DNA from: Spirosoma sp963826425
GTDB taxonomy: Bacteria; Bacteroidota; Bacteroidia; Cytophagales; Spirosomataceae
Direction: 5' to 3'
NCBI GenBank assembly: GCA_963826425.1
Contig: CAWGWS010000004.1
Location: forward strand, 1,886,658 to 1,950,657
DNA length: 64,000 bases
The position numbers and the translations under genes were made by a program. The notes below the pieces were generated by a model. That model was given only the letters and a program-made list of their open reading frames with translations, was not told the DNA's origin and searched no databases. Below are positions 17,344-24,347 of this stretch, in pieces (position 1 is the stretch's first letter; each line of letters begins with the position of its first letter).

Positions 17344-18690
17344 ATGACACAGATCAACCAGGACCGGCGCGACTTCATCCGGGCGTCGGGAATACTTACC
17401 GGTGGTGCCGTTCTCAGCACATTACCCTTTGCTGCCAGCGCGGGCGGGTTTTATCATTCGGTCAATGACACCATTAAAGTGGCGCTCATTGGCTGTGGCG
17501 GGCGCGGCACCGGAGCGGCCCAGCAGGCGCTCAGTACTAAGCAGAATGTGAAAATAGTAGCCTTAGCTGACGCTTACCGCGACCGGCTCGACGGAGCGTA
17601 TAAATCATTGATGGAGCGCGGGGCCAAAGCCGCCGATGGTTCGTCCAAAGTTGACATTCCTGAAGATCACAAATTCGTGGGGTTCGATGCCTACAAACAG
17701 GCAATGGCCCTGGCCGATGTTGTGATACTGGCTACACCACCGGGTTTCCGTCCCGGTCATTTTGAGGAGGCCGTTCGGCAGGGGAAGCACGTATTCATGG
17801 AAAAACCGGTTGCTACCGATGCGCCCGGTATCCGGCGGGTACTAGCCGCTGCCGAGGAAGCGAAAAAGAAAAAACTGAACGTCGTTACGGGATTGCAGCG
17901 CCGGTACCAGACCAGCTATCGCGAGATGGTCAAACGCATCCAGGACGGTGCCATTGGCGATGTTGTGGGCGGCCAGGTCTATTGGGTGAGCGGGGGCGTC
18001 TGGCAGAAACCGCGCCAGCCTAACCAGACCGAGATGGATTACCAGATGCGTAACTGGTACTACTTCAACTGGCTCTGTGGCGACCATATCAATGAGCAGC
18101 ACGTACACAACATCGACGTAGCCAACTGGGTTAAAAACGCTTATCCGATTTCGTGCCAGGGAACGGGCGGCCGTCAGGTACGCACCGGGAAAGACTACGG
18201 CGAAATTTTTGACCACCATATCGTTGATTTCGTCTATGCCGATGGTACAACCATAAACAGTCAGTGCCGCCATTACGAAGGAACGTACAGCCGCGTGGAC
18301 GAAATGTTCGTCGGAACAAAAGGCAAGGTAGAGGGCATGGAAAAGCGGGGTGCCAACGCGCTGATGGGCTACAACGGTCAGCCGATTTACACCCGCGACT
18401 CAAAAGCCGATGGCAACCCGTATCAGATTGAACACGATGAGCTCTTCGAGGCCATTGCCAAAGGCGAGTACAAATTTGCCGATGCTGAACGGACCGCCAA
18501 AAGTACCATGACCGCACTCATGGGCCGTATGGCCACCTACTCCGGCAAGCAGGTGAAGTGGGACGATGCCCTGAATTCGCAAATCGACCTTTTCCCCGAC
18601 AAACTCGCTTGGGACGCCATGCCGAAGAGTTTGCCTAATAAAGAGGGTATGTACGAGATTGCCGTGCCGGGTAAAACGATTGCGGTATAA
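17344..18690 (+). CDS. Tat-exported Gfo/Idh/MocA-family oxidoreductase
   Basis: NAD(P)-dependent sugar or inositol-type dehydrogenase of 448 residues. The N-terminus has a twin-arginine signal (RRDFIRASGILTGGAVLS), so the enzyme is probably folded in the cytoplasm and exported. The Rossmann motif is IGCGGRGTGAAQQ near 50, the family EKP motif is FMEKPVATDAPG near 145, and the C-terminal alpha/beta domain includes HNIDVANW with a conserved His/Asp pair. It is a single gene; the stop is followed by the apbE-derived hairpin. The substrate (a sugar derivative or glycosidic compound) is not predictable; many Bacteroidota have many such paralogues. Confidence 0.93.
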   Translation: MTQINQDRRDFIRASGILTGGAVLSTLPFAASAGGFYHSVNDTIKVALIGCGGRGTGAAQQALSTKQNVKIVALADAYRDRLDGAYKSLMERGAKAADGSSKVDIPEDHKFVGFDAYKQAMALADVVILATPPGFRPGHFEEAVRQGKHVFMEKPVATDAPGIRRVLAAAEEAKKKKLNVVTGLQRRYQTSYREMVKRIQDGAIGDVVGGQVYWVSGGVWQKPRQPNQTEMDYQMRNWYYFNWLCGDHINEQHVHNIDVANWVKNAYPISCQGTGGRQVRTGKDYGEIFDHHIVDFVYADGTTINSQCRHYEGTYSRVDEMFVGTKGKVEGMEKRGANALMGYNGQPIYTRDSKADGNPYQIEHDELFEAIAKGEYKFADAERTAKSTMTALMGRMATYSGKQVKWDDALNSQIDLFPDKLAWDAMPKSLPNKEGMYEIAVPGKTIAV

Positions 18691-18738
18691 TGATGCACCG
18701 GAGAGAAACCGGTGATGACAAAAAGTAAATTCTCAGCT

Positions 18739-19704
18739 TTAAAAAGCGGTAGATTGCCACTGGCGCAGTCTACCGCTTTTGTTTTCAATCAGTCGTACGG
18801 AAACGTCGGGGAACTGGCGCAGCAACCGGCGGCTTTGACGCAGGCCGGCTACGCTGAATACCTTGGTGAGCGCGTCGGCCCGCCAGCCGTCGGGAGCCAG
18901 TACCGTAGCCCGCGCAAAGTGCCGCAGCCCCAGACCCGACCGCGGATTCATGATGTGCGAATACCGACGCCCCCGGTAATCCAGATGCCGGTACGTATCA
19001 CCGGAGGTGGTGATGGCTGCGTTTTTTAGTAGTAGCGTGGTAGAATCCAGCCCAACGCGCCAGCCGGCCTGGTCAGGTGGTGCGAGGCCCGCCAGAATAT
19101 CGCCCCCGAGATCGAGCAGAAAAATAGGTAATCCGGCCCTGCGCAGCACGGTACCAGCCTCATCAATGGCGAACCCCTGACCAATGCCACCCACGTCGAG
19201 TTTCATACCCGATTGCCGCAGTTTTACGGACTGGGTCGCGCTGTCCAGGTCCATCAGTTTATAGCCCACGGTTCGTCGGGCTTGGCGTCGCTGCTGTGCG
19301 GTGGGAAACTCACCCCGCCGAACCGCTCTGCGCCAGAGTTGGGAGAGTGGTCCGATGGTGGGGTCGTAGCGGCCACCGGAACGTTCAGCCACCCACCGGG
19401 CCTTTTTTAGCACGTTGAACAGGTCAAGTGACACACGTACCCACTGTCCGGTTCCGCTGGTAGCCGAGAGTCGGTTTATTTCGGATCCGTCGAGATAATC
19501 GCTCATAATCTGGTTAAGCGAATCCATCCGGGCGTTTACGGCGGTATTGGCCCGTTGGGCGGTCAGGCTATCGGGAGCGTAAAGTGTGACGATAAACTCG
19601 GTTCCCATCAGCCCACGCCGGAACTGGTAACGGTGCAGTGTGTCCGACTGGGCAGTGGCGGTGTTGACTACCAAAATGCCCGGCAGAACCAACCGGATGA
19701 ACAA
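18739..19704 (-). CDS. apbE: ApbE family FAD:protein FMN transferase
   Basis: Attaches FMN covalently to a Thr in flavoproteins such as Nqr or Rnf subunits, in the periplasm. The protein has a signal-like start, then MGTEFIVTLYAPD, SDYLDGSEINRLS, the core LDVGGIGQGFAIDEAG (usual family form LDLGGIAKGYAVD), ITTSGDTYRH and HIMNPRSG, all characteristic. No ATG is available near the 5' end. TTG at 19704 gives a standard signal peptide (FIRLVLPGILVVNTATAQ) and avoids overlap with the gene read the other way; an upstream TTG at 19776 is possible. The last 13 codons form a terminator hairpin. No Nqr/Rnf gene is nearby. Confidence 0.92.
   Translation of the reverse strand: MFIRLVLPGILVVNTATAQSDTLHRYQFRRGLMGTEFIVTLYAPDSLTAQRANTAVNARMDSLNQIMSDYLDGSEINRLSATSGTGQWVRVSLDLFNVLKKARWVAERSGGRYDPTIGPLSQLWRRAVRRGEFPTAQQRRQARRTVGYKLMDLDSATQSVKLRQSGMKLDVGGIGQGFAIDEAGTVLRRAGLPIFLLDLGGDILAGLAPPDQAGWRVGLDSTTLLLKNAAITTSGDTYRHLDYRGRRYSHIMNPRSGLGLRHFARATVLAPDGWRADALTKVFSVAGLRQSRRLLRQFPDVSVRLIENKSGRLRQWQSTAF
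18742..18785. terminator. Bidirectional terminator embedded in the 3' codons of apbE
   Basis: AAAAGCGGTAGA (18742-18753) pairs perfectly with TCTACCGCTTTT (18769-18780), loop 15 nt, T-rich on the right side. The stem lies fully inside the apbE reading frame: its arms encode KSGR and STAF just before the stop. It should end transcripts of the Gfo/Idh/MocA gene from the left and of apbE from the right. Confidence 0.85.
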
Positions 19705-19756
19705 AGCCGGTGAGAAGGATTGTTTAGTCAGAACAAACCTAAAGACTTGATTCGCT

Positions 19757-19966
19757 ATGGTTACGATTCGTAACAAGTTTATTATGCTGGCGGCTGGTTT
19801 CTGGCTGAGTGGCGTGATTCTGGTTTTGCTGGGAGCCTACGGAAAAAGTCATGCCTGGGAAATAACCGGTACGCTGCTGAGTCTGGGCGTAGTAGCGCAG
19901 GCTATCGGCTTCGGCTTTTTCGGTTACGTGCTGATGCAGGCTGCGTTTACGAAGAAAAAGGAATAG
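19757..19966 (+). CDS. Small two-helix membrane protein
   Basis: A 69-residue protein with two hydrophobic helices (about 9-26 and 37-61: LAAGFWLSGVILVLLGAYG and LGVVAQAIGFGFFGYVLMQ) and a charged KKKE tail. No family is recognised. It is divergent from apbE and its last 20 bases overlap the end of aroC on the other strand. An internal ATG at 19784 is also possible. Coding is supported by the clear amphipathic layout and by the otherwise empty gap. Confidence 0.6.
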   Translation: MVTIRNKFIMLAAGFWLSGVILVLLGAYGKSHAWEITGTLLSLGVVAQAIGFGFFGYVLMQAAFTKKKE

Positions 19967-21056
19967 GCTGGGCCAACTCGACCCGTGCGGTTTGGTTTCG
20001 CAGCATCATATCGACCAGTACCAGCGCGGCCATGGCTTCTACAATGGGTACGGCGCGGGGAACTACGCAGGGGTCATGGCGCCCTTTGCCCGAAACCGTT
20101 ACGGATTGACCATGCACGTCCACGCTGTCCTGGTCCTGCATGATGGTGGCCACGGGCTTGAAAGCGGTGCGGAAGTAAATGACCTCGCCGTTGCTGATGC
20201 CGCCCTGAATGCCGCCCGACTGATTGGTTTTGGTTCGTACTGCCCCGGTTTCGTCCGTGTAAAATTCGTCGTTATGCTGCGAGCCGAGTAACTCGACACC
20301 GGCAAAACCGCTTCCGTATTCAAAACCCTTCACGGCGTTGATGCTCAGCATAGCCTTGCCCAGTTCGGCGTGCAGCTTGTCGAACACCGGCTCGCCCCAG
20401 CCCGCCGGAACGCCCGTTATGACGCAATCGACCACGCCCCCGATGGAATCGCCCCGTTTCCGGATTTCGTCGATGTACTGAAACATGCGCTCGGCAGTGT
20501 TGGGATCGGGGCAGCGCACGGCATTTTCTTCGGCCAGGGGCAGGTTCAGTTCCGTGTAGGGTTTGTCGAGTTTCAGCGTACCTACCTGCGATACATAAGC
20601 CTGAATCTGCACCCCCTGCCGTGCCAGCAACAGCTTGGCTACGGCTCCGGCGGCCACGCGGGCCGCCGTTTCGCGGGCCGATGACCGTCCCCCGCCCCGG
20701 TAATCGCGCGAGCCGTATTTGGTCTGGTAGGTGTAATCGGCGTGCGATGGCCGAAACTGCCCGGCAATATGCCCGTAGTCCTTGCTGCGCTGATCGGTAT
20801 TGCGAATCAGCAGGGCGATGGGTGTACCCTGCGTTTTGCCGTCAAACACGCCCGAAAGTACCTCGAACTCGTCGGCTTCACGCCGTTGGGTCGTAATGCG
20901 CGACTGACCGGGTTTGCGACGAGTCAGTTCGTGCTGAATGAAATCGAGGTCGAAGGGTAAACCGGCGGGACAGCCGTCAATGACGACGCCAATGGCTGGA
21001 CCGTGGGATTCACCGAAGGTAGAAATCTTAAATAGGGTACCGTATGTGCTGCTCAT
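19947..21056 (-). CDS. aroC: Chorismate synthase
   Basis: Last enzyme of the shikimate pathway: converts 5-enolpyruvylshikimate-3-phosphate to chorismate with reduced FMN. At 369 residues it has the usual length and all signatures: GESHGPAIGVVIDGCPAG near 15, RRKPGQSRITTQRREAD near 45, RPSHADYTYQTKYGSRDYRG near 105, GRSSARETAARVAAGA near 127, and GKGRHDPCVVPRAVPIVEA near 325. Its ATG overlaps the stop of the upstream BatD-like gene (ATGA), so translation is coupled. The 3' end overlaps 20 bases of the convergent membrane-protein gene. No other aro gene is adjacent. Confidence 0.98.
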   Translation of the reverse strand: MSSTYGTLFKISTFGESHGPAIGVVIDGCPAGLPFDLDFIQHELTRRKPGQSRITTQRREADEFEVLSGVFDGKTQGTPIALLIRNTDQRSKDYGHIAGQFRPSHADYTYQTKYGSRDYRGGGRSSARETAARVAAGAVAKLLLARQGVQIQAYVSQVGTLKLDKPYTELNLPLAEENAVRCPDPNTAERMFQYIDEIRKRGDSIGGVVDCVITGVPAGWGEPVFDKLHAELGKAMLSINAVKGFEYGSGFAGVELLGSQHNDEFYTDETGAVRTKTNQSGGIQGGISNGEVIYFRTAFKPVATIMQDQDSVDVHGQSVTVSGKGRHDPCVVPRAVPIVEAMAALVLVDMMLRNQTARVELAQPIPFSS

Positions 21057-22453
21057 TTCTTGAAAAATACGTAAATCATTCCTGCCAGCATGAAAAGAAT
21101 CAGGACGTTAGCTAAAAATCTCACCAGGTCAGCCACTACCAGTGGCTGCTCTGAACTGTCCAGCTGGTCGAGGCCCGCATACAGCGACTGACTGGCCAAG
21201 CGGTTGGCCAGCGCCGTATCCATGCCTGCTTCGGCACTGCCGCCCACCCGTACAGTCAGGCGGGGGCGTAGGGTGTCGTAGCGCGCCCGGTGTGGGTCAA
21301 AGTAAATCCAGCGAAACCGGCTGACCAAAGCCACTGTTCCATTCTGGTGTGGTACCAGAAAATAGCTGAACGCCTTGCGTCCCGAAATCTGTCCCCCAAT
21401 ACGATTGATCGTCTGTCGTTCTTCGGGCGGAAAAATATCGATATCGCTGCTTTCCGATAGACCGGGGGATGTCAGGGCCGCAATGTTTCCTATGCCCGCC
21501 ACGGCAAAGGTATAGCGAACACTCTGTCCGGCATCAACCCGTGCCTTGCTCAGCGTCTCTTCGAGCCGAAACAAACCCACCGGTACCTGCCCCCGTAGCG
21601 GATGCGGGGGTAAGGCCCGTACCACAACGCCAACCGGCTGACTGCTGAAACTGATTGACTCTGGCTGGGCTGCGGGTGGGCCAACCACTGGCTGACGCGT
21701 GAGTTGCAGCGACACGCTGGGAAAAGTGAGGGCTCGGGCCACCAGTGGAAAATATACGGCCTGGTACAACCGGTATTCCCGAAATTTTTTGCCACCGACC
21801 AGTACGGGTACGGGCTTCAAATCAATTATGTTCCAGTTTTCCTCCCAGGCATTAACGGGCCTGATTTGCTTGATAATGGCTTGTAACTGCTTTTCCAGGG
21901 CCGTGAAATTAAGGACGTAGGGATAGTTATCCGCTACAAAAAACGACAGCGTCATGCTCAGCCCTTCGCCGGCGTACAAGGCGGTTTTTCCTGTTTTCAA
22001 TTGCAGAAAAGCCGCATTTTTTGGGGCAGCTGTCAGGCTGCTGCTGCCGGATGCCGTAGCGGCTGGTGGGGCCAGTACGGTCAATTCGGCACCATCCACC
22101 GGTATGTCGACATCATTGATAGTTAGCAAAAACGGAGCCAGCTGATACCGCCCCGGCTGGCGGGCCTGATAAGCCTGCGTGATAATCTGGCTGACTATCT
22201 GGCGGCCACTTACTTCGATGGTGGTCATACTAGCCGAAGTGCCTTTTTTACTAAAACCCGGAATGTCAGGAAAAGCCAGGGATGGCCGAGTGTTGGCGTC
22301 GGGAATGAGCACCGTAATGACAAAAGGCCGTTCAAGTAGAAACTCGGTTTCACCAATGCTTACGGACGCTTTATTGCCCGCCTGCTGCGAAAAGACAACC
22401 GCTGGCAGGCAAACGGATAATACAAAAAGTTTACGGAATATTGATAAAAACAT
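21053..22453 (-). CDS. BatD-like protein (Bacteroides aerotolerance family)
   Basis: Membrane-anchored periplasmic protein of the BatD/oxygen-tolerance family, 466 residues: signal peptide (LFVLSVCLPAVVFSQ), Ig-like beta domains beginning with ASVSIGETEFLLERPFVIT, a YPYVLNF.. loop region and a C-terminal helix VRFLANVLILFMLAGMIYVF followed by KK. In the usual bat operon it sits with moxR, batA, batB, batC; none of these is here, so this is a solitary member. The ATG at 22453 is taken over a TTG 18 nt upstream. The stop overlaps the aroC start by 4 nt. Function beyond the family name is unknown. Confidence 0.82.
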   Translation of the reverse strand: MFLSIFRKLFVLSVCLPAVVFSQQAGNKASVSIGETEFLLERPFVITVLIPDANTRPSLAFPDIPGFSKKGTSASMTTIEVSGRQIVSQIITQAYQARQPGRYQLAPFLLTINDVDIPVDGAELTVLAPPAATASGSSSLTAAPKNAAFLQLKTGKTALYAGEGLSMTLSFFVADNYPYVLNFTALEKQLQAIIKQIRPVNAWEENWNIIDLKPVPVLVGGKKFREYRLYQAVYFPLVARALTFPSVSLQLTRQPVVGPPAAQPESISFSSQPVGVVVRALPPHPLRGQVPVGLFRLEETLSKARVDAGQSVRYTFAVAGIGNIAALTSPGLSESSDIDIFPPEERQTINRIGGQISGRKAFSYFLVPHQNGTVALVSRFRWIYFDPHRARYDTLRPRLTVRVGGSAEAGMDTALANRLASQSLYAGLDQLDSSEQPLVVADLVRFLANVLILFMLAGMIYVFFKK

Positions 22454-22455
22454 TG

Positions 22456-22463
22456 TATATTTG
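22456..22463 (+). promoter_or_regulatory. Candidate -7 element for the small 72-aa gene
   Basis: TATATTTG fits TAnnTTTG and sits 112 nt upstream of the ATG at 22576, directly next to the divergent BatD-like start. No clear TTG lies at the right distance upstream, so this rests on one element. Confidence 0.35.
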
Positions 22464-22575
22464 CGCAACAAAAGGCCGAACAGACCGTTCTTCGTTCAGA
22501 TGGATAAACGTGGCTACGAGACCGCTGCGTTCATCCGCATTAATAGGCTCCTCTAACCAGTAAACGTTTAACCGT

Positions 22576-22794
22576 ATGCTTTCTATGCTTGAGTACATCA
22601 AGACCATCCTTCAGAAGGTGAGTTTTGATAAGTCCCTGTTCGAGAAAGAATTAGCAAAAGCTATCAAAATGCTGATTCCTGAAGAAGTAAAGCAACTCAA
22701 ACGATGGTGCTATGCCCAGTTCGGTAAAATATACCGGGGTGTGCTGAACCGTTGCTTCTCGCGGGTTGGTGCAGACCGAATCCGGTTTACATAA
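22576..22794 (+). CDS. Small conserved-looking cytoplasmic protein of 72 aa
   Basis: Highly charged, mostly helical protein: YIKTILQKVSFDKSLFEKE, then KAIKMLIPEEVKQLKRWC and a basic C-terminus with YRGVLNRCF. There is no signal or membrane segment. I recall similar short proteins in other Bacteroidota genomes but cannot name a family or function. An ATG at 22585 (MLEYIK) is an equally good start. It has its own candidate promoter and an excellent terminator, which supports a real monocistronic gene. Confidence 0.75.
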   Translation: MLSMLEYIKTILQKVSFDKSLFEKELAKAIKMLIPEEVKQLKRWCYAQFGKIYRGVLNRCFSRVGADRIRFT

Positions 22795-22822
22795 AGGCTT
22801 CTTTACTTTCCTGAAAAACCTC

Positions 22823-22849
22823 ATCCCCGGCTCAATACCGGGGATTTTT
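22823..22849. terminator. Intrinsic terminator between convergent genes
   Basis: ATCCCCGG (22823-22830) and CCGGGGAT (22838-22845) form a GC stem with a 7-nt loop followed by a T-run; A-rich sequence precedes it, so it may also work for the gene on the minus strand. Confidence 0.88.
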
Positions 22850-22853
22850 CTGT

Positions 22854-24248
22854 TTAAAGCACCACCTTTTCCTTCATCTCCGGTATCTGAATATTGGTGA
22901 AACCCGCGGCTTCGAGTTTCTCTTTCCAGACAAGCTGCCGATCCAGGTCGCCATGCACCAGGAACATAGACCTGACGCGGGCGGGATTCTGACAGCTCAG
23001 AAAGTCGAGCATCTCGCGGTAGTCACCATGCGCCGAAAATGATTCCATCACCTCCACGCGGGCGTTTACAGGGTAACGTTCGCCAAAGATTCTGACTTCT
23101 TTGTCGCCCCGCTTCAGGGCACCGGCCAGACTACTGGGCGACGCGTACCCAACGAGCAAAATAGTAGTAGTGGGGTTTTCAATGTTGTTCTTGATGTGGT
23201 GTTTGATGCGTCCCGCTTCAGCCATGCCCGACGAAGAAATGATTACGCACGGCTCCGGGCGGTCGTTAATGGCTTTGGAATCGGCTACTTCCGAGATATA
23301 ATGCAGGTTAGGGAAGTCGAACGCATCGCCGTCTTTTTTGATATACGCCAGAATTTCCGGATTGAAGTCTTCTTCGTGGTCGCGCATAACGGTCGTGGCT
23401 TTTACCGACATCGGGCTGTCGATATAGACCGGTAGCACCGGTAGTTTACCTTCGCTGGAAAGCTGGTCGAGGGCGTAAATCAGTTCCTGCGTCCGGTCAA
23501 CGGCAAAGGCCGGAATAATGAGTTTACCCTTATTCTCGACGCAGGTCTGGTTGACGATTCGCAACAGGTGCGCTTTCATGTCGGGTTCTGGCTCGTGGAG
23601 CCGGTCGCCGTAGGTTGATTCGCAGATGATGTAGTCGGCCTGCGGAAACGTGTCGGGATGGCGGAGAATGTTATCGTCGGGTCGCCCAATGTCGCCACTA
23701 AAAAACAACTGCCTGGTTTCACCCTTTTCTTTAATGGTCAGGCTCACGGCGGCACTGCCGAGCAGGTGCCCCGCATCGGTCAGCAGCCCCGTAACATCAT
23801 CGGCGATTTTGAACGGTTTGCCGTAACTGACCGGACGCATCTGGTCAAGAGCCTGTTGAGCGTCGGCTTCCGTATACAGCGCATCAATTTCGGGTTGATC
23901 ACGCTGGGCCCGTTTGCGGTTTATCCATTCGAGGTCGCGCTGTTGAATCCGGGCACTGTCCATGAGCATCACTTCACAGAGGTCAATTGTGGACGCTGTC
24001 GTGTAAATTGGACCGGTGAAGCCTTCTTTCACGAGTTTAGGAATCAGCCCCGTATGGTCGATGTGGGCGTGGGACAACACCATATAATCGACGTCGGCGG
24101 GGTTGAAGCCGAACTGCTGGTTCATTTCTTCCGTATGGATGCCCTGAAACAGGCCACAGTCGAGTAAAATTCTGGTGCCGCTGGCGGTGGTAACCAGGTG
24201 CTTGCTGCCTGTTACGGTGCGGGCCGCGCCAAAGAATTGGATAGTCAT
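22854..24248 (-). CDS. MBL-fold / beta-CASP RNA-metabolism hydrolase
   Basis: Zinc-dependent exo- or endonuclease-like enzyme of the YSH1/CPSF73 type, 464 residues. The metallo-beta-lactamase fold has SHAHIDHTGLIPKLVKEG near 58-76, DAGHLLGSAAV near 160 and SGDIGRPDDNIL near 185. The beta-CASP domain has FAVDRTQELIYAL, and the C-terminal RMMBL part has SFSAHGDYREMLDFL and FLVHGD. This is the full set of motifs for the family. It is a single gene between two terminator or spacer regions. Its RNA substrate in Bacteroidota is not established. Confidence 0.93.
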   Translation of the reverse strand: MTIQFFGAARTVTGSKHLVTTASGTRILLDCGLFQGIHTEEMNQQFGFNPADVDYMVLSHAHIDHTGLIPKLVKEGFTGPIYTTASTIDLCEVMLMDSARIQQRDLEWINRKRAQRDQPEIDALYTEADAQQALDQMRPVSYGKPFKIADDVTGLLTDAGHLLGSAAVSLTIKEKGETRQLFFSGDIGRPDDNILRHPDTFPQADYIICESTYGDRLHEPEPDMKAHLLRIVNQTCVENKGKLIIPAFAVDRTQELIYALDQLSSEGKLPVLPVYIDSPMSVKATTVMRDHEEDFNPEILAYIKKDGDAFDFPNLHYISEVADSKAINDRPEPCVIISSSGMAEAGRIKHHIKNNIENPTTTILLVGYASPSSLAGALKRGDKEVRIFGERYPVNARVEVMESFSAHGDYREMLDFLSCQNPARVRSMFLVHGDLDRQLVWKEKLEAAGFTNIQIPEMKEKVVL

Positions 24249-24347
24249 GAGTTTAGTTTTTTGAGTTTAAGAATTTGTTACGCAGTCGGAACGCCGAGCC
24301 GAACGCACAAAGAAACACAGAGAATCACAGAGTTTTTTTGTGAACAG

